The position numbers and the translations under genes are program-made. Positions 1 through 9,142 of a stretch of 64,000 nt of DNA are shown here, in pieces. Within the stretch, counting starts at the first letter, position 1. Each line of letters starts with the position of its first letter. Under the pieces are notes generated by a model. The model was given only the letters and a program-made list of their open reading frames with translations, was not told where the DNA came from and made no database searches. The stretch comes from Bdellovibrionota bacterium (GTDB lineage: Bacteria > Bdellovibrionota > Bdellovibrionia > Bdellovibrionales > JAMPXM01), in contig CAUJGS010000025.1 of the NCBI GenBank assembly GCA_963170185.1, forward strand, positions 22,350 through 86,349. The letters run 5' to 3'.

Positions 1-3000
1 ACACCGTCGCTCGTCCAGTGCCGACCTACGAGGTTCGTCGCTCTTTGCAATCTGGAGGGCCATACACGACGATCGCCGAAGGAATCATCGGGACAACCTA
101 CACAGACTCCGCGATTTCGAACGGTCAAACCTACTTTTACGTCGTGGCCGCGAGAAACAACACGGGCGTCACCAAGAACTCGACGGAAACTTCGCACACC
201 GTCAATGTCGCGACACCAAGCCAGCTGATGGGCCTCGCCGCGACTCCGGGGCCGGCACAGGTTTCTCTCACGTGGATCGGGTCGAGCGAAAACATGACCT
301 ATACGGTTCGCAGGTCCACCAACGCCGGAGGTCCTTACTCGGTAGTTGCCGCCGGATTAACCAACGCTTCTTATATCGATCAGCCGCTCGTGAACAGCAC
401 GACCTATTATTATGTCGTGACCGGAACCAACCCCGCCGGTCGTAGCGTCGACTCCAACCAGGCCTCGGCAACGCCGCTTGAAGTCTCCGATGCGCCCACG
501 AATTTGCAGCTCACTCAGGTCGAAAACTCATCGGACTGCGGCGGCTCTTTTGGAGTTTTGCTGACGTGGACACCGACAAAGCACTTCTCAAGCTTCAGCG
601 TAAACCGCGGCACAAGTGCTTCGGCCAGCACTCCGATTCACAGTACGACCGGAACAAGCTGGGTCGACTGCAACCCAGCCAACTGGGTCAACGGCGGCGG
701 TCAGGCTGACTACAACTACTACACCGTCACCGCGAACTGGGGCATGCTTCAATCGGCGGAGTCCAACAAGGTTGTCTTCGTCAACGATGGCTCCGGCACT
801 CTCCGGGCAAATCCCGGCAACGGGCTCGTCGAGATCACTTGGACCCCTGTTACATACTCGTCGAGCTATCGTCTCTATCGATCGACAACGCCGGGAGGAC
901 CGTACACTCTGATTACCAACACGGCGAGCACCGCGTACATCGACTCCGCCGTCGTGAACAATCAATCTTATTTTTATATCATGATGGCGGAGTTCCCCAA
1001 CGACTCGGCCCTCGGTCGTCAGACTCCGGAAGTCGCGGCGATGCCGGGAGCAAATCCCGAAGCGCCAACAAACCTGATCGTGAACGTCAACTCAAGCCGT
1101 CACCCTGTGTTGAGCTGGACATCTCCGCACGCCTTCAACTACTTCCGTATCTATCGCGCGAGCAACGCCGGCGGACCATACTCATTAGCGGGAACATCAA
1201 ATGCCAACACGTTCACCGACACCACGCCGTCAATCGGAATGAATTTCTACCGAGCCGTAAGAGTCTGGGGCACTTCGGAGTCCGCACCGACAAATACCGT
1301 TCAAGTTCGTATCGGTTACCCGACGACAATCAATAGCAACTCGACGACAACGGCGATCAACGTGACCTGGTCTTCTGTAGCAGGAGCCGATACGTACACC
1401 CTACTTCGATCGCTGACCTCCAACGGACCATACAGTGCCATCGACACCGTCGCCAATACGACGTATTCCGATACCAGCGTCGTCATCGACACCGGCTATT
1501 TCTATGTCGTTCGAGCCAACTTCCCGGATCTCACAGTCGGGCAGCTATCAAACGAAGTCTCCGGAGCGCTTTCAAATTCGACGATTCCAACCGGCCTCAC
1601 CGTTACCGCGACAACACAGTCGAGCGTCACACTCAATTGGCCACGCATCTCAGGTGCGACTAGTTACAAAATTTTTCGCGCCTCGACCATCAACGGGACG
1701 TATCTTCTCGCGGCTCAGCAGTCGAGCATCGGAATCAATATCACTGCTTTGGCAGGTCTTTCCGAACACTTCTTCAAATACTCTTTTGTGCGAGGCGGAA
1801 TCGAATCCGTAGCGTCGGAAGCGGTCTCCGCCTACACATGGGCCACTCCATCAGCGCCGGTCGTGACCGCCGGAAGTGGCTCAATTGATCTCGGCTGGGG
1901 AACCGTATCGGGCTCCAGTTCCTATTCGGTTGAACGCTCGACAGACGGCGAGACTTTCGGCACGATCGCCTCTGGCCTCACGCTTCCTCAATACACCGAT
2001 GCAACCGTGGCCAACGGCACGCTCTATCTGTATCGTGTGGTCGCGCACTTCCCTTCTTCCGACACAAGGACATCCGCCGCTTCTACGGCAGTTACACCGG
2101 GACTTGTGCCGCGAGCTCCAACCGGATTGTCGATCACAAAGAATCTCGACGGCACCGATATCGAACTTTCTTGGGGACCTAGCGCAGGAGCGACATTCTA
2201 CCGAATTTATCGGTCGACAGTGAATGGCGGTCCCTATACGCAGGTTTCTCAAACGTCGAACTATCTCAACAACACCGTTAGCGGCCACACTCCCGGCACG
2301 AAATACTACTTCGTGGTGGCTGCCGTCATTGGAAGTCTGGAGTCGCCATACTCCAATCAGGTTGCGACGATCCCGCTTTCATCACCGAACGCTCCGATCG
2401 TCGCTGTGAATGGCGCAAATATCGATATCTCCTGGAGCGCGGTCGCCGGCGCGACTCAGTATTACGTTCGTCGTGCGACCGATCGAGCCAACTTCGCGAC
2501 GATTGCAGGCCCCATCGGGGCAACAAACTACACTGACACATCGACCACAGCTGGGATGACATATTCTTATCGATTCCAACCAGTCGACACTGCCGGCGCT
2601 TATCTCGCGGAATCGCTGATTAGCTCCGACATCACGATCGGAGTTCTACCGGAAACTCCTCAAAACCTTATCGGCGCTTCCTCATCGACAAACTCTATCT
2701 CATTAAGCTGGACACAAGTGCCAAACTCGGTGGGATACATCTTGTATCGCTCGACTGTATCGGGTGGACCCTACTCGCGGATTGCGACGCCTGGAGCAAC
2801 CAATCACACCGACAACGGACTGACTCCCGGCACGACCTATCACTATGTCGTTAGCTCGCGCGATCTTTCCGGCAACCGTTCGCTTTATTCGAATCAGGTT
2901 TCTATTCGCTTAGCTTCGCAGCCGGCAAACCTCATCGCCACGGCGCTCTCAGACGTCATCCAGCTCACCTGGAATGCTGTCGGTGGAGCCTCTGGGTACT

Positions 3001-4373
3001 CGGTCTATAGATCGCTTAATTCGGGCGGCCCCTATGGACGAATCGCTCAAACCGTCGCAAGCAATAGTTATCAGGACAATAGCATTCAAAACGACGTCGT
3101 CTACTACTACGTCGTACGAGCCGAATTTGGATCGGAACTCTCCCCGCAGTCGACGGAAGCCAGCGCTATCGGAGTTCGACGCATTAATCTGCAAGTTCCT
3201 ATCGAACTCGTCGATCAAAGTCTCTCGTCGGATACAAACACTCACGCCTTTGAACGGACGCTCACGACTTTCGATACATCCCTTTACGATGGAACCGTGA
3301 CCTATGAGTTCGAGGCCGTGGTTTTAAACGCCGATAGCTCTGCGCGCAACGTGCGCTTGGTAAATGAAACCGATGCGGTCGTCGGCACTCTTGTCGTTCC
3401 TGCCGGAACCAACGAGCGGCGCCGAATGCGAACTACCTTCACACCGACGGTTGGTGACCATCGCTATCGCGTGCAGACAGAGGGCACTTCATCCTCCGGT
3501 ATGCTTGAAGTGACAACCGCTAGGATCCTTGTAACGCAAGTTTCCGCTAGCAAAACCGCGATTTATATTCCGCTGTTAAGCTCGTCGGCCGGTGCCTACA
3601 TTGGTGATGCCGACGGTCCGGTGAGTACCGCCAATCAGATGACTTACGAGTCCCTATCCGCCGCTTCGATATTCCGTCGTGAAGCGTCCAAGTATGCTGA
3701 GTTGGTTTCGCAGAACCCATGGCGCCTGGAGACTCTTGTATCGGCAACTGGAACCACCGTCGGTGCCGTTTCACTTTACAACATCACACGCGCGGACCAT
3801 GTCGACGACACCGAATCGATGTTCTCAGGATCAAGCGTTCAGCTTTCCGTTTCTCCGTTTCAAGACGGCGTCACCGGGTTTTCAAGCGCCAACGAGATGG
3901 ATCTCTATCAAGTAGCGCTTCGCTGCGTAGCCGAATGTGACTCGGGCCAGGCTCGTCTTTACAAAGCAGGTCTTTGGGTTTATTTGAAAAACCTCGACAA
4001 GGCGCAGGTGATTTTCCGTATCGGCCTCGGTGCAACTCCCTCGTCACCAACAAACTATGAGCATCAGCGCACTCGCATCAACCTCAGTCAGTTCTCGAAC
4101 CCAGTTTCCTACTTCCAGGCAACAGCGACGATTCTTGCCGGTATGAGTTCTGGAACAGTTTGGTTGAGCGATGTCGGCAACGAGGACTTTGGCCTCACAA
4201 GCCCGACCCTCGTGCCTTCATCCGAGCTCACCGTGAATTCCAACACGAAGTCTTTATATCGATCGCCGGCACTCGCGCCGACATCAGACCACCGCTTTGT
4301 TCCAAGCGTTGATCCCGGAAGCGCCATGCTTCAGATCACCGATAGCGCGATCGTTATAGACGTCAGCCACTAA
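1..4373 (+). CDS. Giant fibronectin type III repeat protein (5' end outside window)
   Basis: The reading frame is open from the first bases, so the start lies upstream; the GTG at 18 is internal. About 12 FN3-like repeats follow one another over the first ~1,055 visible residues. Each has the pattern Y-x-(V/I)-x-R-S-x(4)-GGPY, then Y-x-D and an aromatic-rich Y-x-Y-V-V strand. Some are degenerate, for example the third, with paired cysteines, and the seventh. The last ~390 residues are a different, non-repetitive beta-rich region with no repeat signature. FN3 arrays of this kind are known from secreted adhesins and polysaccharide-binding proteins, so a surface or extracellular role is inferred. 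No catalytic domain is visible in the part present. It converges on the gene ending at 4393. Confidence 0.85.
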   Translation, partial: TVARPVPTYEVRRSLQSGGPYTTIAEGIIGTTYTDSAISNGQTYFYVVAARNNTGVTKNSTETSHTVNVATPSQLMGLAATPGPAQVSLTWIGSSENMTYTVRRSTNAGGPYSVVAAGLTNASYIDQPLVNSTTYYYVVTGTNPAGRSVDSNQASATPLEVSDAPTNLQLTQVENSSDCGGSFGVLLTWTPTKHFSSFSVNRGTSASASTPIHSTTGTSWVDCNPANWVNGGGQADYNYYTVTANWGMLQSAESNKVVFVNDGSGTLRANPGNGLVEITWTPVTYSSSYRLYRSTTPGGPYTLITNTASTAYIDSAVVNNQSYFYIMMAEFPNDSALGRQTPEVAAMPGANPEAPTNLIVNVNSSRHPVLSWTSPHAFNYFRIYRASNAGGPYSLAGTSNANTFTDTTPSIGMNFYRAVRVWGTSESAPTNTVQVRIGYPTTINSNSTTTAINVTWSSVAGADTYTLLRSLTSNGPYSAIDTVANTTYSDTSVVIDTGYFYVVRANFPDLTVGQLSNEVSGALSNSTIPTGLTVTATTQSSVTLNWPRISGATSYKIFRASTINGTYLLAAQQSSIGINITALAGLSEHFFKYSFVRGGIESVASEAVSAYTWATPSAPVVTAGSGSIDLGWGTVSGSSSYSVERSTDGETFGTIASGLTLPQYTDATVANGTLYLYRVVAHFPSSDTRTSAASTAVTPGLVPRAPTGLSITKNLDGTDIELSWGPSAGATFYRIYRSTVNGGPYTQVSQTSNYLNNTVSGHTPGTKYYFVVAAVIGSLESPYSNQVATIPLSSPNAPIVAVNGANIDISWSAVAGATQYYVRRATDRANFATIAGPIGATNYTDTSTTAGMTYSYRFQPVDTAGAYLAESLISSDITIGVLPETPQNLIGASSSTNSISLSWTQVPNSVGYILYRSTVSGGPYSRIATPGATNHTDNGLTPGTTYHYVVSSRDLSGNRSLYSNQVSIRLASQPANLIATALSDVIQLTWNAVGGASGYSVYRSLNSGGPYGRIAQTVASNSYQDNSIQNDVVYYYVVRAEFGSELSPQSTEASAIGVRRINLQVPIELVDQSLSSDTNTHAFERTLTTFDTSLYDGTVTYEFEAVVLNADSSARNVRLVNETDAVVGTLVVPAGTNERRRMRTTFTPTVGDHRYRVQTEGTSSSGMLEVTTARILVTQVSASKTAIYIPLLSSSAGAYIGDADGPVSTANQMTYESLSAASIFRREASKYAELVSQNPWRLETLVSATGTTVGAVSLYNITRADHVDDTESMFSGSSVQLSVSPFQDGVTGFSSANEMDLYQVALRCVAECDSGQARLYKAGLWVYLKNLDKAQVIFRIGLGATPSSPTNYEHQRTRINLSQFSNPVSYFQATATILAGMSSGTVWLSDVGNEDFGLTSPTLVPSSELTVNSNTKSLYRSPALAPTSDHRFVPSVDPGSAMLQITDSAIVIDVSH

Positions 4374-4392
4374 AATCGAGCAAATGGGCTGA

Positions 4393-5052
4393 CTAGAGAA
4401 GAATGAAGAGACCGCAGCCGAGCGAGTATTCCGACAAACTCGAAGACAGCGTCGGCGATTGGAAAATCGTCGTGGAATAAAGAAACTCAGGCCGAATGCC
4501 AATCCCAGGGGCCAAGGGATAGTCAGCACCCAAACGAATTCCGAAATACACGCCACTGCCTTCGATCGAAGGCACTAAGTCGTTGTCGCGCTTGATGGTC
4601 GCCATGGCCGCACCCACTGCTCCACCAACGTAGGGAGTAAAACGGCGGATTAGCAGAAGAGGTTTTTCGCCTTCGGTATCGCCCACAGAAGCGGCCGGCC
4701 CCCAGAAGTACCACCTTGCAGATACACCGGTAAAAGAAGAACCCATCGAAAAGGGAGCGAAATTCACCCCGCGCGTGTGTTCGATACCAAGAGAAAAGAA
4801 ATCCGAAAGAAGACGATCCGCGAAGATCGAGATCACTGCGGGGCCTTCGCTTCGCTCGACAATCGTTAACTGATCTTGGACCGTCGCGACTTGCGTGACG
4901 CCGGATCCTCCAAAACCCAAAGAGCCCCCAAGACGATAGCGAGACGACTTCGCGATCGCGGGAGTCGCGGCCGCCATGATAGCCATCGACATCAAAACCG
5001 ATATCGTGATCGCTTGGATCAACGCTATGTTACGCCGCACGATTTCGCTCAT
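4393..5052 (-). CDS. Exported outer-membrane beta-barrel-like protein
   Basis: A 219-residue protein. The ATG at 5052 is chosen because GAGGGG lies just upstream; a GTG at 5073 is in frame. A signal peptide (hydrophobic residues ~10-34, ending A-I-A) precedes a glycine-rich LGGSLGFGG segment. Alternating polar/apolar strands, a glycine-rich centre (VGGAVGAAM) and an aliphatic C-terminus resemble small OmpA/OmpW-type barrels, so an outer-membrane location is inferred. Its start overlaps the end of the FliF/FliG-like gene by 23 nt, so the two are translationally linked. It may be the outer-membrane partner of that system. No specific family is recognised. Confidence 0.7.
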   Translation of the reverse strand: MSEIVRRNIALIQAITISVLMSMAIMAAATPAIAKSSRYRLGGSLGFGGSGVTQVATVQDQLTIVERSEGPAVISIFADRLLSDFFSLGIEHTRGVNFAPFSMGSSFTGVSARWYFWGPAASVGDTEGEKPLLLIRRFTPYVGGAVGAAMATIKRDNDLVPSIEGSGVYFGIRLGADYPLAPGIGIRPEFLYSTTIFQSPTLSSSLSEYSLGCGLFILL

Positions 5053-6904
5053 CTTGCCCCTCGACGTTTCCACCCTCGGTCACGCTAGCACCGTTCTCTT
5101 TGAAGGGGAAGATTTCATCTAGCACCAGCGTCTTGGTCATCACCAACGTCCTTAAGCGCTTCGCAAGAGACTCGATCCATACACCTTTGTCCTTTGCCGA
5201 CAGTTTGTCGGGCTTCGACAATTCATCGGTGACCATCGCAACCGTCAACTGAGGTGCAACCTTCAACAGACGTTCTTGCAAATCGGGTCGAACACGGCAA
5301 AGTGCGACAACCTCATCCGTCGAGGCTTGTGCCAGAAGAGTCCCAACTGCATCATCCGGCCACTCGGCAAGGAACGCCAATGTCGGCGTCGTACGACGGA
5401 ACTCCTCCGCGGCAGGCCCCTGCATCCCAGCAAGAAGCACAACCTCTTCCACCGGCTCCAAGGCCTCGACGAGTTTGTTCAGTGTCATCTCAAGAGGCAC
5501 GATCTCCGCTTTTTCGTCGGACTTGAACTTTGACATCAAGCCGCGATCAAAATCCCGGAGCTCAGCCGAAGGAATTTCGCTCATGCCAGCTGCCGCCACC
5601 AAGAGCTCACGCTTGGCATCGAGACTCATCGTCTTCATAAATTTCGAACGAAGTTCAGTCGGCATAAAGAGCGAGACCACTGTGCGCATCTTCGGATTTT
5701 GCTCCATCAGCACTTGGCTCACCATTCCGATATTGAGGCCACCAAGGTACCCAAATGGCTGTTCCAGGGCTGACGGACCGACGTTCAAAACTGTCAGAAG
5801 ATCCCAATAAGATTTCTGTAAAATTTCATGTTTCTCGCGTACCTGCACTTCCGACATGCGCGCAAAGATACGAGTGATATCGGAAACCGCATCCACCGGG
5901 ATCGGCAACTTTCCAACCTCTTTGCCAACGACTTCCGAGAAAATCGCCACTTTCTTCCAACCCGTTTCTCCGCTCTGACTCCAAGAACGCATAATCGCTT
6001 CGAGATGCAGGTTGATCTTCGGCAAAACTTCGAGGATTTTTTCTTTCAAAGAGTCCACACCAAGCCGCGCGATTTCCTCTTCGCGGGCCTGCTTTTCGTC
6101 TGCCAAACGCTGCTTTTCTTCTTCGCTCATGCCAACGGCCGCGGCCGTGGTACCAGAAGACACGTTGGTATTGCTGGTCGTCGAGGAGGATTCAACAGGT
6201 GCAGCACCTTGTGTCGCGGCCTTCCGAGGAGTCAAAATCCCCCACAGCAGAACACCCAAGACGATCGCCGCAGCCAAAGCCAACTGGCCCGCGAGGCTTT
6301 GAAACTGGTTCAGCATGTCCCACGTGGTTTTAGGAGCCGCCATCTCGGGAGCTTTTTGTGGAGCTACACGAATCGTCGTTACCGTGCCCTTGCCGACTTT
6401 GCCAAACTCGGAGTTCACGCGCTCGGTGACCCACTTCTCGATCTCCGTGCGAGCTTCCGCGGGAACTGTTTCGCTGAGCCCGACATTTACCGCAACGGTG
6501 CGAATCTTAAAGCCTTCCAAAAACTGCTTCGCCACTTCGTGCTGTTGACCCGGCGGAGAATAGTTTTTCAGCAACGCCTCCGGATCTAGCATTCCCAATG
6601 TCAAATCGGAGATCGGCTCCATTTCACCAGATACTGCAACCGTCGGCGGTTGCTCGATCTTCCTAGGAACCGCTTGTAAATCGAGCTCCGCGCTGATCGA
6701 AAACATCGAGCGGTCCAAGCGAGTCGCCAAATTCTGTGTAAAACGTCTTGCCAGAAGATCTTCAAGCAAAGCCTTGGCGCTTAATGCATCCGGCGCGAGC
6801 GCCGTAGGTGACGCCGCATAGCTCGCCGGGAAAACAAATTGAACCGCGATGAAAATCGCAGTCGCCAATCGAACAAATCTATTTTTCCGTTTCGGGTGAC
6901 TCAT
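5030..6904 (-). CDS. FliF-FliG-like fusion protein (MS-ring/C-ring-like) with signal peptide
   Basis: A 624-residue protein; a strong GGAGGGGG precedes the ATG. Residues 1-31 form a signal peptide or first membrane anchor. Residues 32-195 are periplasmic, and 133-190 match the last FliF ring-building domain in pattern (RTVAVNV, then an acidic helix, then GTVTTIRV). Residues 203-224 are a membrane span. After a Ser/Thr linker and a charged coiled coil (255-285), residues ~288-370 resemble FliG-N. Residues ~375-445 resemble FliG-M (PFGYL, EQNP in place of EHPQ) and ~508-600 FliG-C. The C-terminal torque helix aligns without gaps to E. coli FliG over 29 residues, including D560/E561 for D288/D289. 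It sits between a PEGA/TPR lipoprotein (15 nt gap) and a barrel-like gene, near motAB. A combined ring and switch protein is inferred from pattern, not from a database search. Confidence 0.8.
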   Translation of the reverse strand: MSHPKRKNRFVRLATAIFIAVQFVFPASYAASPTALAPDALSAKALLEDLLARRFTQNLATRLDRSMFSISAELDLQAVPRKIEQPPTVAVSGEMEPISDLTLGMLDPEALLKNYSPPGQQHEVAKQFLEGFKIRTVAVNVGLSETVPAEARTEIEKWVTERVNSEFGKVGKGTVTTIRVAPQKAPEMAAPKTTWDMLNQFQSLAGQLALAAAIVLGVLLWGILTPRKAATQGAAPVESSSTTSNTNVSSGTTAAAVGMSEEEKQRLADEKQAREEEIARLGVDSLKEKILEVLPKINLHLEAIMRSWSQSGETGWKKVAIFSEVVGKEVGKLPIPVDAVSDITRIFARMSEVQVREKHEILQKSYWDLLTVLNVGPSALEQPFGYLGGLNIGMVSQVLMEQNPKMRTVVSLFMPTELRSKFMKTMSLDAKRELLVAAAGMSEIPSAELRDFDRGLMSKFKSDEKAEIVPLEMTLNKLVEALEPVEEVVLLAGMQGPAAEEFRRTTPTLAFLAEWPDDAVGTLLAQASTDEVVALCRVRPDLQERLLKVAPQLTVAMVTDELSKPDKLSAKDKGVWIESLAKRLRTLVMTKTLVLDEIFPFKENGASVTEGGNVEGQDERNRAA

Positions 6905-6919
6905 CCGTGAACCCCCTCC

Positions 6920-7561
6920 TTATGGTCCGCGCGGTCTGGTGGCCGCCGGATCCCTTCCACTTTGAATAGCCTTGACCTTCGCGACCATCTTGACCGCATC
7001 CTCCATCTGAGGATCTGAGACCAACGCCTGTTCGTAGAACTTCAAACTTTCCGAATAATTTTTCTGCGCAAAGTAAATAGAAGCTTTCATGGAAAGTGCA
7101 CGAGCGAAGCCCGGAAAGTCCGTGAGAATCTTATCGAGTTCGATCAAGGAACGCTCGTACTGTTGGGAGAGCGCGAATTTCTGCGCCAAGAACAACCGAT
7201 CCAACACGGACTTCGCAAAACGCTCTTCTTTCGGAGTCGTACCTTGCACCAACGGAACATTTAGTTCCGTCACCAGAGTCCCAAACTGAGCGGCCGGCAG
7301 CAGAAAGGATTGAGTGACATGCCCGGCCTTCTCAACCGAGACCGTAAAAAACTCCCCGGAAACCATTTCGTCGCCGACCTTTTCGCGAATCTCCGACATC
7401 GGCATCTCGAGTGGGGTTTTTCCCACGAGTTTCTTCTCCGAAGACTTCGGATTCACAAAGTAAACATCCGCTTCAATCGGCTCGCTCTGCACTTTGAACT
7501 TGTGCGCGCAACCAACCAGAAGACCACAAACAACAATAAGAAGAGCAATTGGTGTTTTCAT
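6920..7561 (-). CDS. PEGA/TPR lipoprotein of the FliF-FliG-like locus
   Basis: A 213-residue lipoprotein if the ATG at 7561 is used; ATG 7570 and GTG 7603 are in-frame alternatives and no start has a strong ribosome site. A signal peptide with lipobox LVGC places the lipid-bearing cysteine at residue 18. Residues ~22-110 resemble a PEGA domain (SEPIEADVYF, then VGKTPLEMP), a fold often linked to cell-surface or peptidoglycan proteins. Residues ~118-205 hold TPR-like helical pairs (FALSQQYERSLIELDKIL; YFAQKNYSESLKFYEQAL). The chain ends in an Arg/Pro-rich tail. It is the first gene of an operon with the FliF-FliG fusion and the barrel protein. A periplasmic scaffold for that apparatus is the natural guess. 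Confidence 0.8.
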   Translation of the reverse strand: MKTPIALLIVVCGLLVGCAHKFKVQSEPIEADVYFVNPKSSEKKLVGKTPLEMPMSEIREKVGDEMVSGEFFTVSVEKAGHVTQSFLLPAAQFGTLVTELNVPLVQGTTPKEERFAKSVLDRLFLAQKFALSQQYERSLIELDKILTDFPGFARALSMKASIYFAQKNYSESLKFYEQALVSDPQMEDAVKMVAKVKAIQSGRDPAATRPRGP

Positions 7562-7710
7562 CTGAATCATATATCGACTTAATTCGAGACGAACTTGAGA
7601 CACCTGAGACAGTCACGCCTGGCTCCCGACCAAGGTCTATCGGACCCGACACCACTACTCATCAACGCCTCGCTCGCGATATTCTCTTCTCCATGAAGGA
7701 AACCCACATC

Positions 7711-8418
7711 ATGCATCAGCCATTCTTTCTCTCGGCCGTTCTTCTAGCGACCGCCTCCGTCACTTTATTGGGCTGCTCCAAGCCCGACCTGAAAGATCCG
7801 AACATTCAAGAGAGCTACGCCATCGGCAGAGAAGTCGGCGAGACCTTCGTCCGCCAAGAGATGAAGGTGAACGAAGACGCCTTTCTACTTGGTCTACGTG
7901 ATGCCATGAAAAACGAACCTTCAAAGCTTGACTCGGCGACTTTGGCCGAGGCCTCACACCGAGCCCGTCAACAAGCGATGAAGAAGTTCCAGGACATGCA
8001 GGCGCAAGCCGCCGAGTTTTTGCGAGCTAGCGAGGCCTACTTGGCCGAGAACAAAAAGAAGCCCGAGGTTAAAACGACTTCGTCTGGCTTACAGTACGAA
8101 GTTCTCACCCTGGGCAAGGGTCAAAAACCCAAAGACCAGCAGATGGTCGAAGTGCACTACGAGGGAAAACTCATCGATGGAACGATTTTCGATTCGTCGG
8201 TTCAACGAAAGAAAAGCGCCGAATTCAATTTGAACCAAGTGATTCCCGGGTGGATAGAAGTTCTTAAAATGATGCCCGTGGGATCAAAATGGAAAGTCAC
8301 GATTCCGCCCGCGCTCGCTTACCGCGATGCAGGTATGCCGCCGAAAATTCCACCAAACGCTGTTCTGATATTTGAAATTGAGCTTTTAAAAGCCTGGGAT
8401 GCGCCCAAAGCTCCGTAG
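7711..8418 (+). CDS. FKBP-type peptidyl-prolyl isomerase, lipoprotein (FkpA/Mip type)
   Basis: A 235-residue protein. The ATG at 7711 is preferred over 7693 because AAGGAAA lies 7-8 nt upstream and the lipobox signal begins there. LLGC places the lipidated cysteine at residue 22. Residues ~30-120 are the helical FKBP N-terminal dimerisation region. Residues ~130-232 are the FKBP catalytic fold, with SGLQYEVL, VEVHYEGKLIDGTIFDSS and the hallmark VIPGWIEVLKMMPVGSKW. The family catalyses cis-trans isomerisation of prolyl bonds and acts as a periplasmic chaperone. It runs opposite to the motor-like genes on either side, converging on motB and diverging from the PEGA/TPR gene, so it is nested in that locus and may help fold its exported parts. 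Confidence 0.93.
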   Translation: MHQPFFLSAVLLATASVTLLGCSKPDLKDPNIQESYAIGREVGETFVRQEMKVNEDAFLLGLRDAMKNEPSKLDSATLAEASHRARQQAMKKFQDMQAQAAEFLRASEAYLAENKKKPEVKTTSSGLQYEVLTLGKGQKPKDQQMVEVHYEGKLIDGTIFDSSVQRKKSAEFNLNQVIPGWIEVLKMMPVGSKWKVTIPPALAYRDAGMPPKIPPNAVLIFEIELLKAWDAPKAP

Positions 8419-8428
8419 GCTCGGAACT

Positions 8429-9139
8429 CTAATCCAAAGGTGCCGATTTCAGAATCTGGATAACAACACGACGATTAGCCGACTGGTTTTCCAAGTGTGG
8501 CACACCTTGATCGTCGCGGTTATTCACAGCCGGTTTCGTATCAGCCCAACCGACAGACATGAGATGAGTGCGATCGAAGTTTTCTCGTTCGAAAAACCGC
8601 ACGATGCTGCTGGCACGCAACGCCGAGAGCTCCCAGTTGGATGCGATCACACCTTGCGTGATCGGCGTGTCGTCGGTGTGACCTTCCACCAAAATATAGA
8701 AGCCCGGAGCTTCTGTCTTGATCACCGGTGTCAGCTCTCCGAGCAAGCTAATCGCCTCCGAACGAGGATTCACCGAACCAATATCAAAAAACACCGTTCC
8801 GCGAAATGTGATCCCCACCCCGCGCGCGTTGGTCTCGACGGTGACCTGCTCGGAAAGCCCTTTTGCCTCGATCACAGCTTGAATTTGCTTCTGCAGCTCT
8901 TCGAACGGTTTTTTGTACTCGCCACCAAAGAGTTCCGCGGAATGCATACGCATCTCTTCGGCCTTCTTGTCGTCGAACTTCGAGAAACTCAGCATCAACG
9001 CGAAAAAGCCCATCAGCAATGTCATCAAGTCCGCATACGAAACCAGCCAAGGGCCTTCGCCCTCTTCTGCCTTATGAGCCTTAGGTGGCCCTCCGGCAGG
9101 TAGCTCGTCTTCGTCGTGATGGTGCTGTTCGGCAGCCAT
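8429..9139 (-). CDS. motB: MotB-family stator protein
   Basis: A 236-residue protein with a His/Asp/Glu-rich cytoplasmic N-terminus. A single membrane helix (~31-52) carries WLVSYADLMTLLMGFF, where Asp37 is the ion-binding residue of MotB proteins. A C-terminal OmpA-like peptidoglycan-binding domain (~110-230) contains LVEGHTDDTPI and NWELSALRA. MotB anchors the stator to the cell wall and, with MotA, conducts H+ or Na+ to drive rotation. It starts 3 nt after the motA stop codon, so the pair is co-transcribed and coupled. The nearby rotor-like fusion gene suggests that this pair serves that structure, although it could serve an ordinary flagellum encoded elsewhere. Confidence 0.95.
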   Translation of the reverse strand: MAAEQHHHDEDELPAGGPPKAHKAEEGEGPWLVSYADLMTLLMGFFALMLSFSKFDDKKAEEMRMHSAELFGGEYKKPFEELQKQIQAVIEAKGLSEQVTVETNARGVGITFRGTVFFDIGSVNPRSEAISLLGELTPVIKTEAPGFYILVEGHTDDTPITQGVIASNWELSALRASSIVRFFERENFDRTHLMSVGWADTKPAVNNRDDQGVPHLENQSANRRVVIQILKSAPLD

Positions 9140-9142
9140 GTT

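Noticed and set aside
588..2562. Long antisense and alternate-frame open frames within the FN3 gene
   Set aside because: They are Arg/Ser-rich shadows without start signals or domain patterns.
7562..7710. Sigma-28-like TCCGATAG between the lipoprotein and FKBP genes
   Set aside because: The -10 resembles the consensus but no TAAAG-like -35 lies at the right distance.
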